Part shown: in pieces, positions 39,726 to 48,923 of the stretch
How positions within the stretch are numbered: position 1 is the stretch's first letter
Layout: every line of letters starts with the position of its first letter
Assembly: GCA_001600355.1 (NCBI GenBank)
Contig: BCJU01000003.1
Span: 1,740,519 to 1,804,518 of the forward strand
Source of the DNA: Meira nashicola
Lineage: Eukaryota; Basidiomycota; Exobasidiomycetes; Exobasidiales; Brachybasidiaceae
Direction of reading: 5' to 3'
Length of the DNA: 64,000 nt
Program-made: the position numbers and the translations under genes
Notes under the pieces: generated by a model
Databases searched by the model: none
What the model saw: the letters and a program-made list of their open reading frames with translations, nothing else
Told to the model about the DNA's origin: nothing

Positions 39726-40971
39726 AAGCCGGAAATGCCAAGGCTATTATTATAAATAAATTTGTTATGCTATGCTTGATACAGACTAGAATGCGAGACT
39801 ACCTTATTTTGGCTATACGGGCCATTGATTGTTTGCTAAGTCTGATAGGAGGTCTTTGTGCCTGATCATTTAGTTACTGAAAAAGCACAGCCTATTTCTA
39901 AGCAGGGGGCCCAACTTTAGTGTAATAGGAAGAGGGATAGGTGTCAATTATCAGAGCCCGTAATACAATAATAATTCTTATTCTGCTCCTCCGAGGAGTT
40001 CCAACAACTGATATGTAGTCTAAATAATTGTCTTCTGATGGACTTCTCTTGTGAGATAAATTATGCAGTTCAGGAAAATAGTCGTTTTATGCTGCTCTCG
40101 GCGACTTTTACTGTTCTGTGTACTTAAGATATTTGCCGTTGAGAGATAGTCGCTGCAATGCACAGAAAGTTTATGCCACGGACATTTTTTTGTCTTATGT
40201 TTTCTTCTATTGTCGTTTACGGACGATCTCACTTGCTCAGCAATGAATTCACACGCGTTTTTTTTTCGTAATGCTGCCTGCCTATATGCCTGCTAATTTT
40301 TTATCAGGGTGCTTAATCTTCGGCCCGCGCGTTTCGATGAAAACTTTCAAGGTGCTCAAGTTTCTCGTCAATCTCAAACAAAACACGACTATCTATGACT
40401 GGTTTTGTGCTTGCTGACTAGTCCAATAATTCATTTTATTGTACACAATCGAGTCGTTCCTCATTAATACACACATATATATTTTTTCGCGTAGACAAAC
40501 TTACTCCATGCAGAAGAAGGTCGGAACATGCAGAATTGAATGAGGTAAGAGAACACGATCTGACTGTGTTTCTACCACTCAAAATTAGTCCGTGGAGTTA
40601 ATTTTTTGATAGCAAATGCGTCAATAAGTGCTGACTTTTTGCCTTTTTGTCTTTGTAGGTGTCTCCGTAACGTCTTAAGATGCCCGTCAAGAAGAACACC
40701 TGCATTGGAAATCAACACTGTTTTCACTTTTTTTTTTGAATTTGGAAGCCATTCCGTCATGCTCCTCTTGAGCTGCGCGCGCATATAATCACAACAACAA
40801 AGCCATTTCGGCCTTCCTTTCCGTATCTCAAATCTTGCTGATCACTGCTTTAGGGCGAAAGATATATAATTGCATTCATTCCTGTCAACCTTTCTTCTCC
40901 CATCCCTATCTTTCGTCTACATAACGCAAATTTCACCGTTATTTGTGTTGGTGTGATTCACCTCACGCAAG

Positions 40972-40977
40972 TATAAA
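40972..40977 (+). promoter_or_regulatory. TATA box of the ABC transporter
   Basis: TATAAA (GTATAAAGAAG) 108 bp upstream of the ATG, preceded by a CT-rich tract, a common layout of strong fungal promoters. Confidence 0.5.
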
Positions 40978-41079
40978 GAAGAGATTCCCTTGGCGTTTTT
41001 ATCGTCTTTGGGTATATTTCGGTGGTAGACAATAATTTCGACGCATATATCCGTTCATTCATTGCGTTCGTCTACAAAG

Positions 41080-44000
41080 ATGTCTTTCCAACAAGATTCT
41101 CAAGCTCGTCTTGAGGCAACAGCCGCAGGTGAACATCCTGCCGGCCATGATTCAGCAAGTCAACAAATTCAAGAATTGGACAATCCACATTCTCAACAAT
41201 CTCAAGGAGTCAATGTCGAACAAGCAAAGAAAATCTTTGACGATATGGAATCTCAATTGAACGAAGAAGAAGGAGCTGATGGCTCAGGAACATCTTCAAG
41301 TGCCGAAATGGCCGATTTGGAGAAACAAGAAAGTAAACATGTAGGTCAATTCAACTTACGTGATTGGGTTTCAAACTTCCAAGAAGAATCTATGAAAGCA
41401 GGTTCTAAACGTAAACAATTGGGTGCAAGCTGGAATGAAGTTACTGTTTTAGGTACAAGTTCCATGGACTTGAAAGTGCCAACGATTCCCTCCATGGCCT
41501 TATTTGAAGTTATTGGCCCAATCTTTGGTATTATCAATGCATTTGGTATCAAATTCCCAAAGCAAAAGACTCGTAAATTGTTGACCGGTTTCACTGGTTC
41601 AGCCAAACCAGGAGAAATGGTTCTCGTTTTAGGTCGTCCAGGTGCTGGTTGCAGTACCTTCCTCAAAACTATTGCAAACAAACGCACTGGTTTCATTGGC
41701 GTTGAAGGTGATGTTCATTACGGTGGTATTGATGCAAAAGAGATGGATAAACGTTATATGGGTCAATTGATTTACTCTGAAGAAGATGATGTTCATAATG
41801 CCACTCTTACTGTCTCTCAAACTATCGACTTTGCCTTGCGCGTAAAGGCAACATCCAAACTGTTACCCGAACATTCCCGCAAGACTTACCGTAAATTGGT
41901 GCGCGACACCTTATTGAAGATGTTCGATGTTGAACATACCAAACACACTCTTGTCGGTAGTGCAACCGTTCGTGGTGTTTCCGGTGGTGAACGTAAACGT
42001 GTTTCCATCATGGAAGTCCTTACAACAGGTGCCACTTTGATCGGTTGGGATAACACCAGTCGTGGTTTGGATGCAAGTACCGCTTTGGATTACGCAAAAA
42101 GTATGCGTATCTTGACAGATATCACCCAAACAACCATGTTTGTCTCCTTGTACCAAGCTTCCGAAAGTATTTGGCAACAATTCGACAAGGTCATGGTCAT
42201 CAACGATGGTCATTGTGTTTACTACGGTCCACGTACCGAAGCACGTGAATACTTCCACGACCTTGGTTTCGGTGATCGTCCACGTCAAACCTCTGCCGAT
42301 TACGTTACCGGTATGACTGACAAATACGAACGTATTTTCCAAGAAGGTCGTGATGAGACAAACGTCCCATGCACACCTGAAGAACAAGAAGCTGCTTACA
42401 GAAAGAGTGATATCTACAAGCGTGTTTTGGAAGAAAAGGCAGCATATGATCGCTCCGTTGCAGAAGAGCAAAAGCAAAACGCAATCGAATTCAAGGAAGC
42501 CGTCAATGCTGAAAAGCATCATGGTGTCGGTCGCCGCAGTAATTACGTTGTTCCGATCTGGGAACAAATTTATGCATTGGTCATTCGTTCTATGCAAATG
42601 AAAGCCGGTGACAAATTCGATATTTTCATGTCTTACATTACTGCAATCGTTTTGGCTCTTTTGGTTGGTGGTTTGTTCTTCAATATGCCTACAACTTCTG
42701 CTGGTATTTTCATTCGTGGTGGTGCACTTTTCATTATGTTATTGTTCTCTTCTTTGACTGCTTTCGCAGAAATGCCAACGCAAATGCTCGGTCGTCCAAT
42801 CTTGGCTCGTCAATCTGGTTATGCGTTCTATCGTCCTGCTGCTCAATTGATCGCCTCTTTGATTGCTGATATGCCTTTTGGTATTCCACGTTCAACTATT
42901 TTCGTCATTATTGTCTACTTTATGTCCGGTTTACATCGTTCAGCTGGCGCTTTCTTCACTGCTTGGTTGATCGTTTTGGTATCTTACTATGTGTTCCGTT
43001 GCTTGTTCACCTTGTTTGGTGTTGTCACTCGTAACTTCTACACTGCAGCTCGTTTGGCCGCTATCGTAATGACAGTCTTGGTCTTGTGGGCCGGTTACGT
43101 TATTCCTCAATTCATTATGGCTCGTTGGTTATTCTGGATCAGTTACATCAATCCAGTCTTTTACGCTTTCGAAGGTGTGATGATTAACGAATTTAAACGA
43201 ACAACATTCACATGTGCTGATGCTCAAGTCGTTCCTAGCGGTGGCAATTATCCTGCTGGAATTGGTGCAAACCAAGTTTGTACGTTGGCTGGTGCAACCC
43301 CTGGATCACCTCTAATTCCTGGTCAAGATTACCTCGATGCCAACTTCCAGTACTTTGAAGGTCATCTATGGCGCAATGTCGGTAAGTATACTCTCGAATA
43401 TATTTTTACTGATAACACATACTAACATAATTTCTTTTAATGCCAGGAATCCTTTTTGCCTTCTTAATCGGCTTGACGGCCATTACTTCATTTGTTGTCG
43501 AAGTTCAAGATCAAGGTGCATTTGCTTCTGCCATCACTGTCAAGAAACCACCATCAAAGGAAGAAAAGAAGCTTGATGACCGTCTTGCTGATCGTCGTTC
43601 GGGTGCAACAGAAATGACTGAAGCTAAATTGGAAGTGTTAGGTCAAAACTTTACATGGCAAAACTTGAAATACACTGTCCCTGTCAAAGGTGGAAAGCGT
43701 TTGTTGCTCGATTCCGTTGATGGTTATGTGAAAAGCGGTAGTCTTACCGCTTTGATGGGCGCTTCCGGTGCAGGTAAAACTACACTTTTGGATGTTTTGG
43801 CAGATCGTAAAACAATTGGTGTAATTGAAGGTGATCGTCTTATCGAAGGTCGCAAGATTGATAACAGTTTCCAACGTCAATGTGGTTATGCAGAACAACA
43901 GGATATTCACGAGCCAATGTGCAGTGTTCGTGAAGCTTTGAGATTCAGTGCTTACTTACGTCAACCCTATGGTATTCCGCAATCAGAAAAGGATGCTTAT

Positions 44001-45551
44001 GTTGAAGATATTATCGAATTGCTTGAATTACACGATTTGGCTGATGCAATTATTGGTTATCCCGGTTTCGGATTAGGTGTCGGTGATCGCAAGCGTGTCA
44101 CGATTGGTGTCGAATTGGCTGCTAAACCTGAAATGCTTTTGTTCTTGGATGAACCCACTTCCGGTCTTGATGGTCAATCCGCTTTCACGATTTGCCGTCT
44201 CTTGCGTAAATTGGCTAACAACGGTCAAACTATCTTGTGCACAATCCATCAACCTAGCGCTTTGTTGTTCGAAACTTTTGATCGTTTACTCTTATTGGAA
44301 CGTGGTGGTAAGACTGTCTATTTCGGACCTGTCGGTAAAGATGGACAACATATCATTGATTACTTTGCTCAACGTGGCGCTCAATGTCCCCCAGGTATTA
44401 ATATGGCCGAATACATGTTGGATGCTATTGGTGCTGGTAGTCAAGCTCGAGTTGGTGACCGTGATTGGGCTGATTGGTATTTGGACTCTGATTTGTACAA
44501 AGATAATTTGCAACAAATTGCTCACCTTAACGAACAAGGAGTTAAGAAACCTGTTGCCGAAGGACGTAAGAGCGAATACGCTGCTCCCTGGACATACCAA
44601 TTCACCGTCACACTCAAGCGTACTTTGCTCTCAACATGGCGTCAACCATCTTACCAATATACACGTTTGGTGCAACACTTTGTTTTCGCTCTCCTCACAG
44701 GTTTATTGTTCTTGCAACTGGATAATCGTTATGTTACATTGCAATACCGTATTTTCGCCATCTTCATGCTTGCCATTATTCCCGCTATTATTATGGCGCA
44801 AATTCAACCTTTCTGGATTCAATCTCGTTCTATTTGGATTCGTGAAGAGACGAGTAAGACATTCGATGGTACAGTCTTTGCTGCAACTCAATTAATCTCT
44901 GAAGTACCTTATGCAATTGTTTGTGCAACCGTGTTCTTCATTCCATTATACTACTTGGTCGGATTTAACAATGGCTTGGTTGATGCAGATGGTTCTAACC
45001 GTGCTGGTGTATTCTGGGTTATGGTATTCATCGTTGAGTTATTCTCGGTCACCCTTGGTTCGCTCATTTCTTCATTCTGTGCAAACGCATACTTGGCAAG
45101 TTTATTCGTTCCATTCTTGATCGTTATCATGTCTTTGACTTGTGGTGTTTTGTCGCCACCAAATCAAATGAGTAGCACATTATACTCGCAATTCTTCTAC
45201 AACGTCAACCCAATCCGATTCGCCATCTCAACTCTTGTTCCCGACGTCTTGCACAACCTTCCCGTTCAATGTGCTCAATCCGAATTAACCAAATTCACAC
45301 CACCAAGTGGACAAACATGTGCACAATGGGCTGGTGATTATATCACTCGTGTTGGAGGATATCTGGCTGATCCTAATGCTACCGATTCATGTGGTTACTG
45401 CCCAGTCAGCAGTGGTGATGAATTCTACGCAGCATTCGGCATGAACTTCGATGAAAGAGGAAGAAATATCGGTATCCTTATTGCCTTCACAATTTTCAAC
45501 GCACTTGGAACTATCTTCTTCACCAAGTTCTTGCATTTCAGTAACCGTTGA
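41080..45551 (+). CDS. PDR-type (ABCG full-size) multidrug ABC transporter, one intron
   Basis: Exons 41080-43381 and 43447-45551 give 1468 residues, typical of Pdr5/Cdr1/AtrB-type pumps. The 65-nt intron has donor GTAAGT, branch ACTAAC and acceptor CCAG, and joins N-V-G-I-L-F within the end of the first membrane domain. Order: NBD1 (degenerate Walker A GRPGAGCST from residue 185; signature VSGGERKRVSI; WDNTSRGLDAST), six membrane helices, NBD2 (canonical Walker A GASGAGKTT from 872, Lys878; degenerate signature LGVGDRKRVTIG; LLFLDEPTSGLDGQS) and six more helices. The paired degeneracy is normal for the PDR class, which exports hydrophobic drugs and lipids across the plasma membrane. Codon choice is markedly C-ending (AAC, TTC, ATC, CGT/CGC) compared with neighbours, suggesting high expression. 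Substrate unknown. Confidence 0.95.
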
Positions 45552-45970
45552 TCGCCACCAGATTGTCTTGGAACTTTTTTTTGGAATCTGGAAATTTATT
45601 TTGTATATCCTCACATAAAGTGTGCTTATTACCCTCTCTCATTCATATAATTATCTGATACTTTAACTTTCAATAGATCTATTTCTCTTATTTCTGTAGT
45701 GAGTGAATGTGTGTATGAATTATATGTGAAGTATAGGATGATGTTGAAGCAGAAGATAACAACGCGCTAATGGCATTCGGCTTTTAGAACTAGTCATTTC
45801 GGAGATAAGAAATTGAATCATGAACATCATATCATTATGTGTAAAGGTTTATAAATATGGCCAGCATATTTACGATAATTACAGATTGTGAGAATGAGAT
45901 TGAAAAGGAAAAAATATATAAATCTTGCGGTATGCTTGAAAAATACCTGACGAAAAGCGCCTGCACCTTA
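45552..45970. other. gap between ABC transporter and small secreted gene C
   Basis: 419 bp between two converging genes, AT-rich. I see no additional gene. Confidence 0.5.
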
Positions 45971-46264
45971 TCACCAGAATCGACCATGGTGACCTCTGAA
46001 GCCTCTAAACATACCCTTAAAGCCGTGTTTTCCAAAACCCCAACGATGATGATGACCACCACGTTTGACCAAAGCGGGTTGTTCTGCTTCCTCTACGACA
46101 TCACGACGATGAAGACAACTTGCACCAGGAGGACAAGTGGCAGAAGTAGAAAAGCGTTTTGCTAAAGCCGGTTCATCGAGATCTTCAATAAAAACAGGAG
46201 AAGCTTTGACGAATTGAAGAATGAATAAAGAGAATAAGAAGAATGTTACGATAGAGTACTTCAT
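45971..46264 (-). CDS. small secreted preproprotein C (Kex2-type sites, His/Gly/Phe/Trp-rich tail)
   Basis: 97 residues. The signal peptide is ~1-22 (TFFLFSLFILQFVKA). Three dibasic sites follow: DEPALAKR at 36-37, RR at 53-54 and EQPALVKR at 67-68. The repeated PAL-x-KR suggests two processing units. Unit 1 (38-54) is a short peptide with two cysteines (CPPGASC) able to form a small disulfide loop. Unit 2 (69-97) is a 29-residue cationic peptide of Gly, His, Arg, Phe and Trp with no acidic residue, ending GHHGRFW. The acidic spacer between units is propeptide-like. I do not recognise the family. The organisation resembles Kex2-processed secreted peptides (antimicrobial, effector or pheromone-like), but it lacks a CaaX end and so is not a basidiomycete mating pheromone. 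Confidence 0.75.
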   Translation of the reverse strand: MKYSIVTFFLFSLFILQFVKASPVFIEDLDEPALAKRFSTSATCPPGASCLHRRDVVEEAEQPALVKRGGHHHRWGFGKHGFKGMFRGFRGHHGRFW

Positions 46265-46323
46265 CTTGTATCAGTTTAATTGATTTATCTTGTTTGAATG
46301 CCAGCACTCAATATATTATTATT

Positions 46324-46329
46324 TTTATA
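46324..46329 (-). promoter_or_regulatory. TATA box of small secreted gene C
   Basis: TATAAA on the minus strand, 60 bp upstream of the ATG. Confidence 0.4.
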
Positions 46330-46412
46330 AAGAATATTGGGGGAAAACAAGAAGGAAATAACGTCTTTTATGCCTTTCAATCAAACTTGGGTTTAGGGCA
46401 AATACCTTATAT

Positions 46413-46517
46413 AGCCCCATTGCGATGCTTTAATATGGTGTATTTGCTTAGCATGTCAACAGCCCCATTGTGATGCTTTAACATGGTGTAATATTGCTTA
46501 GCATATCAATAGCCCCG
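46413..46517. repeat. tandem repeat, ~48-50 bp unit
   Basis: Copy 1 is 46413-46460, copy 2 is 46461-46510, and a truncated third copy (AGCCCC) starts at 46511. Both full copies begin AGCCCCATTG, contain GATGCTTTAA and end GCTTAGCAT-TCAA. They differ at only a few positions. The repeat lies upstream of gene C. Confidence 0.85.
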
Positions 46518-46760
46518 AATGTCTTGTCAAATTAACGACATTTAACAACATAAAAGATTTTAAAAAGGTGAATAAATATAAACAAAAATATTATACACAA
46601 ACTCTTGGCAATATACATAGTTTTATAAAACAGCAAGTCTTAACAAAATCAGCACAGCAAAAAGGTAGAGGAGTATTGATTCTATTAACTAGGTATACAC
46701 AAAGAAATGGTCTCGATCGAAAGTATAAGGTGATAAGAATTACGTTAGGATACTACATCT

Positions 46761-47150
46761 TTAATCCCAATTATCAGGGCCATTATAATAGCCCGGTCCA
46801 CCTCCTCCATAGCCTCCATATTTTCCATTTTTCCATGGCTTTCTGCCCCAACGACGACCACGTCCATAATAACCCCCATGTTTCCACGGTTTTCTATTCC
46901 AACGACCGCCATGTTTCCATTTATGTCCTTTTCCACGTTTCATGAGTAAAGGGGCGCTATCGTCATCAGTTTCTCCTTCCTCTTCTTTGTACAAAATCTC
47001 ATTGTTGGCCGGTGTATAAATTACTCCTTGATCATCATTTGGTGATTCGATAATAGTCACAATCTTTGTTTTTGGATTGATAGTATCTTTGATTGCATTT
47101 GAACCTGCAAACGCAATAAAGAAGACCGATGATAAGAATTGCAATTTCAT
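46761..47150 (-). CDS. small secreted preproprotein A (Kex2-type site, Gly/Lys/Trp-rich tail)
   Basis: 129 residues from the ATG at 47150. The signal peptide is ~1-18 (FLSSVFFIAFAGSNA). An acidic pro-region follows (to ~66, with EEEGETDDD), then the processing site APLLMKR at 71-72. The released tail of 57 residues starts GKGHKWKHGG and is rich in Gly, Lys, Arg, Trp and Tyr. It contains RKPWK twice, then GGYGGGGPGYY and ends DNWD. It shares the signal-peptide end, the PLLMKRGKG junction and the KPWKN...YGGYGGGGPG tail with divergent gene B, so the two are paralogues. It has no cysteine. A secreted cationic peptide or wall-binding protein is plausible; no known family fits. Confidence 0.78.
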   Translation of the reverse strand: MKLQFLSSVFFIAFAGSNAIKDTINPKTKIVTIIESPNDDQGVIYTPANNEILYKEEEGETDDDSAPLLMKRGKGHKWKHGGRWNRKPWKHGGYYGRGRRWGRKPWKNGKYGGYGGGGPGYYNGPDNWD

Positions 47151-47234
47151 CGTGATTGTTAATGATATGAGTGCCAGCACTAATATGAATTTGAGTAAAA
47201 GTATAAGAGATAAAAATGAAAAGAATAAAATTTT

Positions 47235-47240
47235 TTTATA
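47235..47240 (-). promoter_or_regulatory. TATA box of small secreted gene A
   Basis: TATAAA on the minus strand (in AGTATAAAAAAA), 85 bp upstream of the ATG. Confidence 0.45.
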
Positions 47241-47286
47241 CTTTAATAATTTCTGACGATCAAATCAAAACTTTCTTGGCAAATTT

Positions 47287-47397
47287 ACGCCAAACATTCG
47301 GGGATCTATCATCACTTATAAACGCCAAACATAGGATCCATGATGACGATTTGAAAGCTCTTAACGCCAATACACACCAGATCCAGTATCCCCGAAT
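47287..47397. promoter_or_regulatory. repeat motifs in the A/B divergent promoter
   Basis: ACGCCAAACAT occurs exactly at 47287-47297 and 47322-47332, with a shorter ACGCCAA at 47364-47370. ATTCGGGGAT (47296-47305) is matched by its reverse complement ATCCCCGAAT (47388-47397). This arrangement, midway between two paralogous divergent genes, looks like a shared control region. Confidence 0.5.
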
Positions 47398-47444
47398 AAT
47401 GGGCGTGTTAAGATGGCTGAATTTATTGGGTGTGAAATGAAGTT

Positions 47445-47451
47445 ATATAAA
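47445..47451 (+). promoter_or_regulatory. TATA box of small secreted gene B
   Basis: TATATAA 85 bp upstream of the ATG, mirroring gene A's TATA spacing. Confidence 0.5.
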
Positions 47452-47535
47452 GCATGAATTATTTTTCATTCTTTTTATTTCCTTTCCTCATCATACTATT
47501 TTATTAAGTGCAGGCACTCTCTCAATAGACATAAG

Positions 47536-47946
47536 ATGTTCAAGTTACATATTTTATCTTTATTCTTCTTGTTTGCTTTTGCAGGTTCAAAAGCATTCAA
47601 ACAAACAAGTGAACCAAATTCAAACGTTGAAAAGTATTATGAAGATGATAAAAATGGACAATTCAAAGATCATCATTCTGGAGATATTAACATTTTATTA
47701 AAAGATGATGGTGAAGTAGATCTCAAACTTCCAGAACATGCAAAATATTATCATTTTGATGAAGATGAAAATGATGAAGCACCTTTGCTCATGAAACGCG
47801 GAAAAGGCAAAGGCAAAGGTCGTTGGAAAGGCAGAGGTCGTTATCGCGGTGGTGGTTGGAGTAATAAGCCATGGAAAAATCGAAACTATGGAAATTATGG
47901 TGGCTATGGAGGAGGTGGACCGGGGGGTTATTATAATGATTGGTGA
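47536..47946 (+). CDS. small secreted preproprotein B (Kex2-type site, Gly/Lys/Arg-rich tail)
   Basis: 136 residues. The signal peptide is ~1-20 (ILSLFFLFAFAGSKA). A long acidic, His-containing pro-region (~21-82, including FDEDENDE) is followed by APLLMKR at 87-88. A 48-residue basic tail then starts GKGKGKGRWKGRGRYRGGG, continues NKPWKNRNYGNYGGYGGGGP and ends YYNDW. It contains no cysteine. Its similarity to gene A covers the signal peptide, the junction and the tail, while the pro-regions have diverged, as in peptide precursors under selection on the mature part. The pair is head-to-head with 385 bp between start codons. The function is not known. Confidence 0.78.
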   Translation: MFKLHILSLFFLFAFAGSKAFKQTSEPNSNVEKYYEDDKNGQFKDHHSGDINILLKDDGEVDLKLPEHAKYYHFDEDENDEAPLLMKRGKGKGKGRWKGRGRYRGGGWSNKPWKNRNYGNYGGYGGGGPGGYYNDW

Positions 47947-48923
47947 TGATGAATTCCATATAATTTTATGTTTCTTGTTACTGTATGTAAGAACATTATA
48001 TATATCATAGCTATTGAATCTATCAATAATTATGAACAGCTTTGAAAGTCTTTTTGTGTAAAAAATGCTGCAGGCCCTGGAGCTAATACGCTAATGTTGA
48101 ACACATATGTTTCAAGTATCCGACGCGATTTCCGCAAACGGAAACAGAGGTGAGACGCAATTAGGCCCTGAAAGCTTAAATATACACACGCGTTTTGTTG
48201 CTTGCGGAGCTAGAACGAACAACCTGAAAGCGGTATTCAAGCAACAAACAGCGCCACATCATTTCAAGTCAAATATCTACGCGTTTTACCTTTTGCGGAC
48301 ATTTTCATGCACGGTTAGCGTAAATGAAATAGCTTTACAGTATTGATGGATTTTGGAATACCACTTTTAGCCTTCGCTGTTTGAAACATGACCATAATCA
48401 TCAAACCGATCCACGCAAATGGGCATACAATTAAGGTGCATTTACACGCAGTGATTGTCTAGACTTTGACAATAATGTCATTTGCATACAGTACATATAC
48501 ATACCTATTTGATCACTCTCATTTGTTTGGATAAAGACAAAATGCTCATTATATGCAAGATCTATCTCTACAGATCAGATCGAAAGACAATTGCAATCTA
48601 GCACTTTGACACAATGAAAGTGTAACTAACCTGCTCGATTGTGCAAGCCACGATATTCCCACTCGATATACTGGCAAGTTGAACAGGATCTTAATTGCAT
48701 ATGACCTGATTGATTCGATGGGGCAGGAATACTTATCTCCACTCAAAGTACGGTGTATGCAACTTTTTGTACACATACGGAAATGGGAATTTACTAGATT
48801 AGATGATTTATGATTTGATGATTGGATATATATTCAATGAATACATAAATCATTCTTTTTTGTTCACCATCATCAACATCATCCTCAATCAAACCTCAAG
48901 TCTAGAAACTGATCACCGCCAAG
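47947..48923. other. gap upstream of the GH16/acyltransferase fusion
   Basis: 977 bp with no supported gene. It contains two ACGCGT boxes (48188-48193, 48279-48284), both followed by TTTT. Nothing else is recognised. Confidence 0.55.

Larger units (their letters stand above)
38582..41079. other. 2.5-kb gene-free region between Zn2Cys6 gene and ABC transporter
   Basis: No coding region, tRNA or transposon could be recognised. It holds an ACGCGT at 38844-38849, a CTTCTA motif cluster (39285-39691), TCCGCGGA (39698-39705), an 18-bp palindrome (39708-39725), a second ACGCGT (40253-40258) and a likely transporter TATA box. It looks like a large regulatory region, but an unspliced non-coding RNA cannot be excluded. 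Confidence 0.6.

Noticed and set aside
41911..42597. 228-codon minus-strand open frame inside the ABC transporter
   Set aside because: It is a mirror of the strongly biased codons of the transporter (Thr/Cys/Val/Asp-rich shadow), with no domain.
43382..43446. The break between two long frames in the ABC transporter as a frameshift or two half-transporters
   Set aside because: A clean 65-nt intron (GTAAGT, ACTAAC, CCAG) restores one continuous full-length PDR protein.
44077..44895. 272-codon plus-strand open frame inside transporter exon 2
   Set aside because: A frame-shifted shadow of NBD2 and the second membrane domain; Leu/Val/Trp-rich with no family match.
45971..47946. Small secreted genes as basidiomycete mating pheromone precursors
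   Set aside because: They carry signal peptides and lack a C-terminal CaaX farnesylation motif, and no pheromone-receptor gene is nearby.
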